A DNA stretch of 64,000 nucleotides from Candidatus Methanomethylophilus alvi Mx1201 (GCF_000300255.2 NC_020913.1:1362692-1426691), one strand, 5' to 3'; positions 1 to 7,944 are shown, counted from the first letter of the stretch. Numbers and translations: made by a program. Notes: generated by a model from the letters alone, not told the origin.

Positions 1-33
1 GTCCGACGCTCTACCAGGCTGAGCCATCCCGGC
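1..33 (-). tRNA. tRNA, 5' part only (cut by window edge)
   Basis: Read on the minus strand, these bases form a 7-nt acceptor strand (GCCGGGA), TG, a D arm with GCTC/GAGC stem and GG in the loop, and the first strand of the anticodon stem (TCGGA) plus C32. The window ends just before the anticodon, so the identity cannot be read. A TATA box lies about 26 bases upstream. An archaeal tRNA is the only sensible reading. Confidence 0.85.
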
Positions 34-58
34 TTTATTGGGGCACATCCACTTGTGG

Positions 59-65
59 TTTATAA
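59..65 (-). promoter_or_regulatory. TATA box of the partial tRNA gene
   Basis: TTATAAA on the minus strand, 26 bases before the first base of the tRNA, which is the normal archaeal box A spacing. It lies in the 107-base gap downstream of the eS1 gene. Confidence 0.6.
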
Positions 66-140
66 CCCTATTGGAATGATGCCAGAAAAAAGTTTGATGG
101 ATAGCCGCGGGTTTTGCCCGCGGCGTTGGATTTTACGGTT

Positions 141-923
141 TCACTCGGTGTTCTCGGCGGGAGCTTCCTCGGCGGCGGGGACCTCTTCTGCGGGCTCCTC
201 TGCTTCGGGCTCCTCGGCGGCAGGGGCCTCGATGATGGACTCGGGCTCGCCCTCTCCCTTCCTGAGGACCTCGGACTTGCGGATCTCGATCCTCTTGATG
301 GGGATGATGATGTGGCATGCCTTGGCGGTATCCTTTGCCAGGTCGCCGGAGATGATCGCCTTGACGACGTCTGCGAGCTTGTTCTGAGCGGCGTACTGCA
401 TCAGGAAGTCCTTGATGACTCCGCGCATCGCATCCTCCTGGGAGGCCTGGATCCTGCGGTCGGCGATGGACATGGTCTTGATCCTGAGGACGAAGCGGTC
501 TGCGGTGACGACGTCGACGACGTGGTCGGTCTTGGTCTTCTTCCTGCGGGTGAGCCTCCTGACGTAGTCGGAGGTGAGGTCGTGTCCGATGAACTCGGTC
601 TTGGCCTCGTGGCCGTCGGTCTCGACGATCTTGAACTTTAGCTTGATGTGCATCTTGGAGAAGTCGCCAGTCAGATCCTGCACGGTGACCTCGGCCTGCC
701 TTCCGATGAGGTAGTCGGGGTCGGCGGAGGGGGTCTCTCCGATGACGGTCTCGTTAAACATGCGGGGGGCGTGGACCTGGTACCACTCCTTGGCCTTCCA
801 CTTGTCCTTGCTCTTCCTCGCTCCTGCGGTCTTGGGCGCGGAGGATTTCTTGGTCTCTTTTGCGGGCGCTGCGGGCGCTGCGGTGGCTGCCGCGTCCCTC
901 TTCTCTGCTCCGGGTGCTGCCAT
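141..923 (-). CDS. rps3ae: 30S ribosomal protein S3Ae (eS1)
   Basis: Structural protein of the small ribosomal subunit, found in archaea and eukaryotes. The 260-residue protein has the family core (KWYQVHAP-like start near residue 42, LTSDYVRRLTRRKKTK in the middle). It is flanked by an Ala/Lys-rich N-terminal extension of about 40 residues and an acidic Glu/Ala/Pro tail of about 35 residues. Both extensions are low complexity and are the least certain part of the protein. The gene stands alone, transcribed away from hdrB with its own TATA box at 966-975. The stop is TGA. Recognised by sequence similarity with high confidence. Confidence 0.95.
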   Translation of the reverse strand: MAAPGAEKRDAAATAAPAAPAKETKKSSAPKTAGARKSKDKWKAKEWYQVHAPRMFNETVIGETPSADPDYLIGRQAEVTVQDLTGDFSKMHIKLKFKIVETDGHEAKTEFIGHDLTSDYVRRLTRRKKTKTDHVVDVVTADRFVLRIKTMSIADRRIQASQEDAMRGVIKDFLMQYAAQNKLADVVKAIISGDLAKDTAKACHIIIPIKRIEIRKSEVLRKGEGEPESIIEAPAAEEPEAEEPAEEVPAAEEAPAENTE

Positions 924-965
924 GTTTGTAGCTCCTTGTATTACTGAGCGGAGGATTAGGTTACG

Positions 966-975
966 CTATAAATAG
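966..975 (-). promoter_or_regulatory. TATA box of rps3ae
   Basis: CTATTTATAG on the minus strand, about 45 bases before the eS1 start codon. A transcript starting 22-25 bases downstream would have a leader of roughly 20 bases. Confidence 0.5.
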
Positions 976-1195
976 GTTTGTCGGGACCGAATAATTTAGG
1001 AATGCTGATAAAAACTAATAGCCAGCATATTCAATTTTCACCTAAATATACAAAATATTCCTACTTATACTGGTACCGCTAGTATATATCTATTTCTCGA
1101 GTTTCGGCTAAACTAAAAAATATATGGGAGGGACCCGAAGAAGATACAAGGGTGGCCGGACGGAAACGGATCCGCCCGGCCGGTATGCTCGAGAT
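976..1195. other. AT-rich intergenic region with palindromes, no gene
   Basis: Part of the 314-base gap between eS1 and hdrB, and the most AT-rich stretch of the window's start. It holds a palindrome TATACT-N9-AGTATA at 1066-1086. On the plus strand a TATA-like AAAAAATATATG lies at about 1115-1126, followed by an 11-bp hairpin (1154-1164 with 1171-1181, six-base loop, one G-U pair). No open frame with coding character is present. The hairpin and TATA could belong to a small RNA, or the hairpin could be a second terminator of hdrCB. Confidence 0.4.
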
Positions 1196-1218
1196 GAAAA
1201 AGAGGGCCGGAGCCCTCT
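1196..1218 (-). terminator. Hairpin terminator after hdrCB
   Basis: On the minus strand AGAGGGC, a four-base loop and GCCCTCT are followed by TTTTT, 20 bases after the hdrB stop codon. Confidence 0.75.
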
Positions 1219-1237
1219 AAATGATTTGTAGCCCGAC

Positions 1238-2083
1238 TCAGAGCTTTACAGGGACCTTGTGGGCGGAGAGACCGAGTTCTTCCTCGGACATGCCCATGGC
1301 GATTCCGTAGAGCTGGCTGAGGTGCAGCACAGGGATGTTGAATCCAAGGGCCTCCTCGGAGGAATCGAACTGCAGGTGGCAGAACGGGCAGACGTCGACG
1401 ATGAACTGGGCACCGGAGGCCTGCATGTTCTCGAGGTTGGTCTTGGTGAACTCCTTGGCGACGTCTCCGAAGGCGGCCTTGAGTCCTCCACCGGATCCGC
1501 AGCAGAGGGTCTTCTGCTTCCTGGGCAGGCTCTTGCAGCCGGTGGCCTCTACGAGCTCGTCGAGGATCTTGGGGTCCTCGACATCGTCGAGTCCCTTGAG
1601 GTCTCCGGGCTTCAGGAAGTGGCAGCCGTAGAAGGTTGCGATTCCGTAGTCGAGGGGCTTGGTGCAGGCGGCCTTGATCTTCTCGACGCCGACCTCCTTG
1701 TAGAACACCTCTGCGAAGTGGTGGACCTGGGTGGTTCCGTTGTAGTGCATGCCGATCTTGGCGAGGATCTCGTTGACCTTGGCGAGCTCCTCGGCGTTGT
1801 TGTTGAGCTCGTGGGCGGCCTCGAAGAGGGATCCGTAGCATCCGTTGCAGATGGTCATGATAGGGAGACCGAGCTGCTCGGCGAGTGCGAGGTTCCTTGC
1901 GGCGGCTGCGAGCCAAGTGGTCCTGCTGAAGGCCCTGATGACTCCGGGCGCAGGGCAGCAGGAGGCGTCGGTGAGGTCGACGAGCTCGATTCCGAGCTTC
2001 TCGCAGACGACACGGGTGGATTTCTCGACACCGGGGTATCTGAGGGGTGCGATGCAACCAAGGAAGAATGCGTATTTTGCCAT
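1238..2083 (-). CDS. hdrB: CoB-CoM heterodisulfide reductase subunit B
   Basis: Catalytic subunit that reduces the CoM-S-S-CoB heterodisulfide at the end of methanogenesis, in the soluble HdrABC complex with MvhADG. The 281-residue protein carries both cysteine-rich CCG domains: C9, the CCPAPG and CNGCYG motifs in the first half, and YGCHFL, CCGSGGG and CPFCHLQF in the second. These ligate the noncubane [4Fe-4S] clusters. The ATG at 2083 is preferred over a GTG nine bases upstream because it follows GGAGTGAT at good spacing and gives the usual MAKYAFFLGC start. The hdrC stop lies just upstream, so hdrC and hdrB form one operon. hdrA and mvh are not in the window. Confidence 0.95.
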   Translation of the reverse strand: MAKYAFFLGCIAPLRYPGVEKSTRVVCEKLGIELVDLTDASCCPAPGVIRAFSRTTWLAAAARNLALAEQLGLPIMTICNGCYGSLFEAAHELNNNAEELAKVNEILAKIGMHYNGTTQVHHFAEVFYKEVGVEKIKAACTKPLDYGIATFYGCHFLKPGDLKGLDDVEDPKILDELVEATGCKSLPRKQKTLCCGSGGGLKAAFGDVAKEFTKTNLENMQASGAQFIVDVCPFCHLQFDSSEEALGFNIPVLHLSQLYGIAMGMSEEELGLSAHKVPVKL

Positions 2084-2088
2084 TATGA

Positions 2089-2586
2089 TCACTCCACGAT
2101 CTTGTTGAATCCTGCGGCGTCAAGGATGACCTTGAGGTCTTCGTAGGCTTTCTGGTTGGCGAGGACGGTAGGGGGGACCTCGGGCAGTCCGAGGGACTTC
2201 CTCATGTTCTTGATCTCGTCGTTGATGGGGACGGAGTGTCCCATGGTGTAGAGGTTGGTGGCGGTCTTCTTGTGGGGGGCCTTGATGTGTCCCTCGGCGA
2301 CTGCCATGTTCCTGAGTGCGATGACGACGTCCACGATGGGGACGCGGCGGGGGCACCTCTCCACGCAGGTGTAGCAGGTGCTGCACATCCACAGCTCCTC
2401 GCTGTTGATGATCTCGTCCTTCATGTCGAGCTGCGCCATTCTGACGAGCTTCCTTACCCTGTAGGAGGTGCGCCTTCCGGACGGGCATCCTGCGGTGCAG
2501 GTTCCGCACTGGAAGCACAGCTTTGCGTCGGCTCCGCCGAGCTCGGCGAGCTGCTTCTCGAATTCGGGATCGTATTTTACTTCCAT
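2089..2586 (-). CDS. hdrC: CoB-CoM heterodisulfide reductase subunit C
   Basis: Electron-transfer subunit linking HdrA to HdrB. The 165 residues contain two ferredoxin-type [4Fe-4S] motifs, C24-x2-C27-x2-C30-x3-C34 and C68-x2-C71-x2-C74-x3-C78, each followed by Pro, as in the family. It is the first gene of hdrCB. A TATA element lies at about 2619-2630 and AGAGGAT precedes the ATG as a ribosome binding site. Overlapping palindromes at 2655-2673 sit just upstream of the promoter. Confidence 0.95.
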   Translation of the reverse strand: MEVKYDPEFEKQLAELGGADAKLCFQCGTCTAGCPSGRRTSYRVRKLVRMAQLDMKDEIINSEELWMCSTCYTCVERCPRRVPIVDVVIALRNMAVAEGHIKAPHKKTATNLYTMGHSVPINDEIKNMRKSLGLPEVPPTVLANQKAYEDLKVILDAAGFNKIVE

Positions 2587-2618
2587 AGTAATCCTCTGGT
2601 GGCAAAAATTTCCTGAAC

Positions 2619-2630
2619 CTATATAATAGA
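2619..2630 (-). promoter_or_regulatory. TATA box of hdrCB
   Basis: CTATTATATAGG on the minus strand, about 35-40 bases before the hdrC ATG, giving a predicted start near 2600 and a leader of about 14 bases that holds the ribosome binding site. Confidence 0.55.
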
Positions 2631-2654
2631 GACTGGCAGAATGCGGTTAGGATT

Positions 2655-2673
2655 ACCTTATAAGGTATACCTT
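2655..2673. promoter_or_regulatory. Overlapping palindromes upstream of hdrCB
   Basis: ACCTT-AT-AAGGT-AT-ACCTT: two perfect 12-bp palindromes (2655-2666 and 2662-2673) sharing a central half-site. They lie 25-55 bases upstream of the hdrC TATA box and downstream of the LysR-like gene stop. The geometry suits a dimeric regulator binding in two registers. The regulator is unknown. Confidence 0.45.
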
Positions 2674-2684
2674 AAAATAATGCA

Positions 2685-3494
2685 TCAGTCGAGATGTCTG
2701 GACTTGATCGCGTTGATTATGCGTGTGACCTTACGGTCCTCCGTGCGGAATACGGCCGTTATCGCATGCCTCAGGACCTTCGGATCGACCGCACTCTTGA
2801 GTTTGAGACGCTTCCTCGTCAGAAGGAACTCGTCCACGAAGAAGCTCTTGTTGGATCCCAGCATCTCGGAGAGGGAGTACGTCTCCGCATCGATGCTGTA
2901 CTTCCTGCTCATGGAGTCGAGGAACATGAACGCCACCCTCTGTGCGCCGTACTTGTAACGGATGAAGGACGGACCGTTGTCGACATAGACCATGCCCATG
3001 TAGCCGATCTCCTCCATATCGTATCCGTATTCGTCGAAATCGTACAGATACAGCGGGTCGTCTATGAGGGCGAGGTCCGCCAGACCCTCCTTCATCATAC
3101 GGACGTTGTGGACGTCGTCGGAGATCACCAGCTCCACGTCGGTCATCTTGAGGGACGAGAAGACCGAGGTCATGAGGTCCTCCGTGACCGGGCTGCAGCA
3201 TACGGTGAACCCCCTGTCGTCGGCACACCTGGCCTCGCTGGCGGAGAACGCCTCCACTATCTCCGTACCCTCGTCGGTAAGGACTGTGCCAGATGCATTG
3301 GATTTGGTGACCGGTACCCCTGCGGCGGCCTCTATGTTGGATATATAACGATGGACGACCGGGACGGATATGCCGAGCTCCTTGGCGGCGGCGGTCATGC
3401 TGCCGGTCCGGGCCACGGCGAGAAGCGTCTGGAGCTGACGGTTGGTGACGGACTGCCCGTTTATGAGCTGCTCCGTCCTCGTCCTGATATCCAT
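2685..3494 (-). CDS. LysR/ModE-like winged-helix transcriptional regulator
   Basis: 269 residues. The N-terminal 85 residues form a LysR/ModE-type helix-turn-helix (TLLAVARTGSMTAAAKELGI, then VHRYISNIE as recognition helix). The rest resembles a periplasmic-binding-protein-like effector domain, with a run of 'VELVISDDVHNVRMMKEGLADLALIDD' character, but the ligand cannot be inferred. It is divergent from the hydrogenase maturation protease gene across 80 bases with TATA elements for both. The gene ends 12 bases from the palindromes upstream of hdrCB, so it is a candidate regulator of these energy genes (inference only). Confidence 0.75.
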   Translation of the reverse strand: MDIRTRTEQLINGQSVTNRQLQTLLAVARTGSMTAAAKELGISVPVVHRYISNIEAAAGVPVTKSNASGTVLTDEGTEIVEAFSASEARCADDRGFTVCCSPVTEDLMTSVFSSLKMTDVELVISDDVHNVRMMKEGLADLALIDDPLYLYDFDEYGYDMEEIGYMGMVYVDNGPSFIRYKYGAQRVAFMFLDSMSRKYSIDAETYSLSEMLGSNKSFFVDEFLLTRKRLKLKSAVDPKVLRHAITAVFRTEDRKVTRIINAIKSRHLD

Positions 3495-3574
3495 AGGGAG
3501 GCATACCCATGCACAATAATAAACATCGCCCCGACTGGATGTGATTCTTATACCGAGAAGTAATCCCCATAGAC

Positions 3575-4099
3575 ATGGTTCTCAACGGTCGCATAGCGGT
3601 CATAGGGCTTGGCAGCCCCATAATGACGGACGACTCGATAGGCCTCAGGATATCCCAGGCGGTTCAAGATATGGGCATCGACGGGGTGGATTGCTTCCAG
3701 GAGGCCGTGGGAGGGATAGAGGTACTCCCCCTTCTCAGAGGGTACAGCTACGCCGTCTTCGTCGACGCCATACAGACATACGAATACGGCCCCGGCACGG
3801 TCATAATATTCGACGTGGCCGACTTCGAATCCACCGTGGCGGACGTACCGGCACACGACGTGAACATAGCCACCGCGATAAAGATCGGACGTCAGATGGA
3901 TCCCGACACCATGCCCCTCGAGGTCAAATTCGTGGCCATCGAGATAAAGGACATGCAGACCATGAGCGAGGAACTCACACCCGAGGTCGCCTCCTCCCAA
4001 GAGTCGGCCAAGGGTGCGGTCCTTCATGTCATAAACGGTTTCCTGGATCAGATGTCCAAGGATGAGAGGTCGAAGGACCGTACACCCCTGGGGCAATGA
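3575..4099 (+). CDS. Hydrogenase maturation protease
   Basis: Peptidase family A31, which removes the C-terminal tail of the [NiFe]-hydrogenase large subunit after nickel insertion; here the likely client is the Mvh-type hydrogenase that feeds HdrABC. The 174-residue protein begins with the family's IGLGSPIMTDDSIGL motif (the Asp is a nickel ligand), followed by the conserved acidic residue in CFQEAVGG and VDAIQ. A TATA-like sequence at about 3541-3552 implies a nearly leaderless mRNA. Its 3' end overlaps the convergent M16 gene by 52 bases. Confidence 0.88.
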   Translation: MVLNGRIAVIGLGSPIMTDDSIGLRISQAVQDMGIDGVDCFQEAVGGIEVLPLLRGYSYAVFVDAIQTYEYGPGTVIIFDVADFESTVADVPAHDVNIATAIKIGRQMDPDTMPLEVKFVAIEIKDMQTMSEELTPEVASSQESAKGAVLHVINGFLDQMSKDERSKDRTPLGQ

Positions 4100-5322
4100 C
4101 CCAGCACAGTGACGTTGAGTCTGTCTGCATCGATTATGCGGTCGGCCGCGGCCATGACGTCGTCCTCGGTGACCGCGTCTATGAGTGCCAGCGTCTCCCC
4201 GGCACTGTGGGCCACACCGTGGGTCATGTAGGCCCTGCACATGCGGTAGATCCTGCTGTCCGTCGTCTCGGTACCGCGTGCGACCGCCCCCTTCAGCAGG
4301 TTCTTGGTCCTCTCCAGCTCCCCCTTCTCCAACCCGTTCTTCTTGAGGTCGGAGTATGTCTTGGCCGTCTGGGTCATGGACTCCTCCACATTCTTTCCCG
4401 TGCACGACATGAAGGCCGCCAGATAGCCGGCGTCGCTGTAATGCTGGGCCACGTCGTAGATGGAGTAGACCAGGGCATTCTTCTCGCGGACGTTCTGGAA
4501 CAACCTCGACGAGGTCCCCGCGCCCAGGACGGCCGACAGGACGGATATGGCGAACCTCTCCTCCTCGGAGACCTTCGCCGTAGGGAATCCGAAACCGATG
4601 TTGACGTGATCGGTCTTGTTCTCGTGGTAATGGTATCCTGCCGAGGGCATCTTGGGCTCCTTCCTCTCGTTCACGACCGAAGCGGTCATGCCGTCCAGGC
4701 TCTCCTCCGCCCAGGAAGCGACCTCCTCCCTGTCCACGTTGCCGGTGGCGAATACGGCCAGATTCGGCCTGCCGTACCTCTCTCCGTAATATTTCCTGAG
4801 GTCCTCGAAGGTCAGGGGCTTCACGGTCTCCTCCGTACCCCCTTCGTCGAGACCCAGCTGCTCCCCGTTCCAGAGGTTGGTCTCGAAGAGGTCGTGCACA
4901 TACGTCTCCGGCTCGGACTTGACCATGCTGAGCTCCTGCAGGACTATCTCCTTCTCCAGCTCGGTGTCCTTCTCGTTGATGAGCGGATTGGAGACTATGT
5001 CCGCCACGCACTCCATGGCCACCTTGGCGGTGTCCTTCAGGATTATGCCGTAGAAACCGGTCATCTCCTTGGCCGTGAAGGCGTTGAGCTCCCCTCCGGC
5101 ACCCTCCATCTTCTTCGCCATCTCGAAGGAGTCCATGTTCCTCGTCTCCCTGAACACGGTATGCTCGAGAAGATGGGAGAGGCCGTAGATGCCGTCGTAC
5201 TCATCCCTCGAACCGGTCCTCACGGCGATGAGGAAACCTGCGCTGGCACTTGTCGGTATGTTCTCCGTGAGCACGGGTATCCCGCCCGCGGTCTTCGTTA
5301 GTTCGATGGAATTCCCTGACAT
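4048..5322 (-). CDS. M16 family zinc metallopeptidase
   Basis: Insulinase/pitrilysin-type protease, 424 residues. The inverted zinc motif HLLEH is at residues 50-54, with the distal Glu supplied by the ELEKEIVLQE helix about 75 residues later. The second M16 domain (from about residue 180) lacks the motif, as usual for one-chain M16B enzymes. ATG 5322 is preferred over ATG 5337 because the shared TATA centred near 5354 places transcription start close to 5330. Divergent from the PAC2 gene, convergent with the hydrogenase protease. Substrate unknown. Confidence 0.88.
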   Translation of the reverse strand: MSGNSIELTKTAGGIPVLTENIPTSASAGFLIAVRTGSRDEYDGIYGLSHLLEHTVFRETRNMDSFEMAKKMEGAGGELNAFTAKEMTGFYGIILKDTAKVAMECVADIVSNPLINEKDTELEKEIVLQELSMVKSEPETYVHDLFETNLWNGEQLGLDEGGTEETVKPLTFEDLRKYYGERYGRPNLAVFATGNVDREEVASWAEESLDGMTASVVNERKEPKMPSAGYHYHENKTDHVNIGFGFPTAKVSEEERFAISVLSAVLGAGTSSRLFQNVREKNALVYSIYDVAQHYSDAGYLAAFMSCTGKNVEESMTQTAKTYSDLKKNGLEKGELERTKNLLKGAVARGTETTDSRIYRMCRAYMTHGVAHSAGETLALIDAVTEDDVMAAADRIIDADRLNVTVLGHCPRGVRSFDLSSLDI

Positions 5323-5346
5323 GATGGCACCGTCCATGCCACCGAC

Positions 5347-5360
5347 AGTTTAATACTTTT
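5347..5360. promoter_or_regulatory. Shared bidirectional TATA element
   Basis: One AT-rich element (GTTTAATACTTTT on the plus strand) is the only TATA candidate between start codons at 5322 (minus) and 5379 (plus). It lies 25 bases from the right ATG and about 32 from the left ATG, so both genes would have very short leaders. Confidence 0.5.
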
Positions 5361-5378
5361 AGAACATGGGGGTGCCCG

Positions 5379-6278
5379 ATGTCAGAATTCAGGGTCATGA
5401 GGTATTCGGAGGAGAAGCTCCGGGATCCTATAGCCATAGTAGGATTCCCCAGCGTCGGACTTGTAGGCTCCATCGTGTCGAGCTACCTTACCAGAGACCT
5501 CAAGCTCCCCGTGGTGGCCGGCGTGTCCTCCGCCGACCTTCCGCCCTACACCCTGATACAGAACGGCACGGCCTATCCGCCCATAAGGATATACGCCGGC
5601 GCCGTGCCCAAGCCGAAGAGGAAGAGGAAACCCAAGGCGGAGTCCGCCCCGGCATCCGAAACTTCCGCCGAGAGGACCTCCTTGCCGGAAGGAGGGGATG
5701 CTCCGAAGACCTCCGAGGAGGAGGGCAAGTCCGTGGAAGGGGCCGCCGAGAAGACCGTCGAGGCGAAACCCAAGAGGGTCAAGGCCAGGGACCTGGTCGT
5801 CGTTACCTCCGAGATAGCCCCCAAGCCCGAACAGACATACGACCTCACCATGTGCATACTCGACACCCTGGAACAGATGGGCGTGAGGGAGATCGTGTGC
5901 ATCGACGGCATCCCCCGCGTGGACTCGTCCCAGGAAGGCGAGATGCTGGGGACCGCCACGTCCGAGAACGCCATCAAGAAACTGGAGGAGACAGGCGTCC
6001 CCGTCATGAAGGAGGGGCTCGTTCGCGGGGTCACCGGGATCATGCTCTACGAAGGGACGTTCTCCAAGAAGGACATAATCTGCATACTCTGTCCCGCCAA
6101 CCCGCAGCTGCCGGACCCGAGGGCGGCGGCGACCGCTCTGACGCCGCTCTCCAAGATAGTCCCCAACCTCAACATAGACCCGACCCCGCTGAACAACGAG
6201 GCCAACGACATAGACAACAGGGTCAGGGCCCAGCAGCAGGCACAGCAGGAGATCGGCACCCAGAATATCTACGGATGA
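5379..6278 (+). CDS. PAC2 family protein (proteasome-assembly-chaperone-like)
   Basis: 299 residues. The core matches the archaeal PAC2 family (IVGFPSVGLVGSIVSSYL at the start, later YDLTMCILDTLEQMGVREI and a C-terminal NLNIDPTPLNNEANDI region). Eukaryotic relatives help assemble the 20S proteasome; the archaeal role is unproven. Residues about 77-134 are a charged low-complexity insert (Lys/Arg then Glu/Ser/Pro) not typical of the fold and probably disordered. First gene of a likely operon with pdaD and the zinc-ribbon gene. Confidence 0.85.
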   Translation: MSEFRVMRYSEEKLRDPIAIVGFPSVGLVGSIVSSYLTRDLKLPVVAGVSSADLPPYTLIQNGTAYPPIRIYAGAVPKPKRKRKPKAESAPASETSAERTSLPEGGDAPKTSEEEGKSVEGAAEKTVEAKPKRVKARDLVVVTSEIAPKPEQTYDLTMCILDTLEQMGVREIVCIDGIPRVDSSQEGEMLGTATSENAIKKLEETGVPVMKEGLVRGVTGIMLYEGTFSKKDIICILCPANPQLPDPRAAATALTPLSKIVPNLNIDPTPLNNEANDIDNRVRAQQQAQQEIGTQNIYG

Positions 6279-6283
6279 TCCCC

Positions 6284-6760
6284 ATGAGTTTCACACCATC
6301 CAAGTTCTTCATTACGTCAGGCTATGCGACCAGCCCCATATCGGACCTCAACGCATTCGATCTAGCACTATTAAAGGCACAGATCAGCGAACAGAACCTC
6401 GTGGCAGTATCCTCCGTCATACCTGTGGGTGCGGAGGAGGTCGAGGTCCGCGAGCTCCCCATGGGAGCGGTCACGTTCTGCGTACTGTCCCAGATGAGGG
6501 GGAGGTCCGGGGACTCCATAGCATCCGGCATCGCATACACATTCAGGAAGGACGGGCACGGAGGATATGTGGCGGAAGGACATCTCCACGGCTCCGGGGA
6601 CTCCCTCAAGGAAGAACTGAGCAGGAAGATGAAGGAGATGTCCAGAATCCGCGGGGTCGAGTTCGGGGAGATCCACTACAGGATCGAGGAACTGCAGGTC
6701 CCGCAGGACGAATACGGATGCTGCATCTCCGCACTCGTCTTCGCAGAATACAGGGATTGA
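6284..6760 (+). CDS. pdaD: Pyruvoyl-dependent arginine decarboxylase
   Basis: Makes agmatine from arginine, the first step of archaeal polyamine synthesis. The 158-residue proenzyme matches PvlArgDC: LNAFDLALLKA near residue 22 and the self-cleavage site LVAVSSVIP, where S44 would become the pyruvoyl group after cleavage between S43 and S44. C-terminal EYGCCISALVFAE is also family-like. ATG 6284 is preferred because GGATGATCC precedes it; an in-frame ATG at 6275 overlapping the PAC2 stop is the alternative. Confidence 0.9.
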   Translation: MSFTPSKFFITSGYATSPISDLNAFDLALLKAQISEQNLVAVSSVIPVGAEEVEVRELPMGAVTFCVLSQMRGRSGDSIASGIAYTFRKDGHGGYVAEGHLHGSGDSLKEELSRKMKEMSRIRGVEFGEIHYRIEELQVPQDEYGCCISALVFAEYRD

Positions 6761-6762
6761 AG

Positions 6763-7191
6763 ATGTACGGCATAGTCCAATGCTTCTCATGCAGCAGACC
6801 TAGGATCATCGAACTCAAAGGAAAGACCAGCGAATGCCCCTATTGCGGCAACAAGGACCCCGTCAAGGACATGAAGGTCCATTTCAGATCCGACGACCAG
6901 GCCGAGATAAGGGCCGCATTCAACAGATTCACCGGGTTCGAGGGATCCATCGAAAAGAAACGTGCCAGATCCGACACCGACCCCTATTCGTCCCTGGTCT
7001 ATAGATACGAGCACTGCTCATCCCTCGACGAGAAGATGGAGGTCCTGTCCAAAGGTCTGACGGAACTATACGGGACATTCACCTTGGAGGACGTCGAGAA
7101 ACTCGAACCCAAGAACGCCGAGAAGATGCTCAAGGCCATGCTCGACGGCTGTATCGTATACGAGACCAAATACGGACACTACAAGGCCTGA
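6763..7191 (+). CDS. Zinc-ribbon protein, DUF1922/DUF5817-like
   Basis: 142 residues. The N-terminal 60 residues form a zinc ribbon (CFSC and CPYC pairs) followed by VKDMKVHFRSDDQAEIRAAF, resembling the DUF1922/DUF5817 families of small archaeal zinc proteins. The C-terminal 70 residues are helical with a possible winged-helix character. Starts two bases after the pdaD stop, so probably cotranscribed. No biochemical function is known. Its stop abuts the stop of the convergent membrane-protein gene without spacer. Confidence 0.7.
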   Translation: MYGIVQCFSCSRPRIIELKGKTSECPYCGNKDPVKDMKVHFRSDDQAEIRAAFNRFTGFEGSIEKKRARSDTDPYSSLVYRYEHCSSLDEKMEVLSKGLTELYGTFTLEDVEKLEPKNAEKMLKAMLDGCIVYETKYGHYKA

Positions 7192-7911
7192 TCAGGCGGA
7201 CTTCTTCTTTCTGCCCTTCCTGTTCTGTTCATCCACATCCCTCACGAGACCTGCTATCTCACGGGTGTATGCGAAATACAGGTAGAATGCGGAGACGGCC
7301 AATGCCGCGACGGCCATCACATACATGAAGACGGAGTCGGAGTTGAACAGGGCTATCGTGACGATGATCCAGAACACCAGGTTGGAGATCATCGCCTGCA
7401 CTGTGAACTGCATCGGATTGTGACGCGCTATACCTTCCCCGACGTTTATCCCGACTGCGGAATATTGGAATATCATGGCGAGGGCCATGACGAACAGGAA
7501 TGCATAACCCGCTAGGTCCACGGAGTCCCCGAGGCTGTCCGTGGCGGTGGCGATGTAGAATATGAACCCGGTCCCTCCTGCGCATCCGGCCCCGAGACCG
7601 AAACCGAAACCGTAGAAGATGCTGTCGGAGACCCCTCTGAACCTCTTGAGGTTCATGACCACGACAAGCACCAGACACTGGATCAAAGCATACAGGACCA
7701 CTCCGACCAGACTGTTCATTATGTATGTATAGACCAGGAACAGGATGGTCCCGGCGATGAGACCCACCGCGAACAGTATGAAGAACTGGGGGTCGTTGAA
7801 GTAAGGATGCTCGGTGTGCGGATAGGTGTACTTCCTGAGAAGAACGTACATGATGATCATGGTCGGGATGAAAGCCATCGCGGCCGCGATATAGAACACC
7901 GAAGAGCCCAT
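7192..7911 (-). CDS. Polytopic membrane protein of unknown function
   Basis: 239 residues with about seven hydrophobic helices and a short basic C-terminal tail (GRKKKSA). The fourth helix carries a glycine-rich stretch (GFGFGLGAGCAGGTGF). Its topology recalls PrsW/YhfC-type membrane proteins, but I see no catalytic Glu/His motif that would prove this. It follows the PAPS-reductase-like gene by 33 bases on the same strand and may be cotranscribed with it. Not otherwise recognised. Confidence 0.6.
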   Translation of the reverse strand: MGSSVFYIAAAMAFIPTMIIMYVLLRKYTYPHTEHPYFNDPQFFILFAVGLIAGTILFLVYTYIMNSLVGVVLYALIQCLVLVVVMNLKRFRGVSDSIFYGFGFGLGAGCAGGTGFIFYIATATDSLGDSVDLAGYAFLFVMALAMIFQYSAVGINVGEGIARHNPMQFTVQAMISNLVFWIIVTIALFNSDSVFMYVMAVAALAVSAFYLYFAYTREIAGLVRDVDEQNRKGRKKKSA

Positions 7912-7944
7912 GACAACGCCATCGAACGATATCTTATAAAGTTA

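Noticed and set aside
1259..2146. Long plus-strand open frame opposite hdrB/hdrC
   Set aside because: Shadow of the well-supported minus-strand genes; composition of antisense reading (Gly/Leu/Glu/Val rich).
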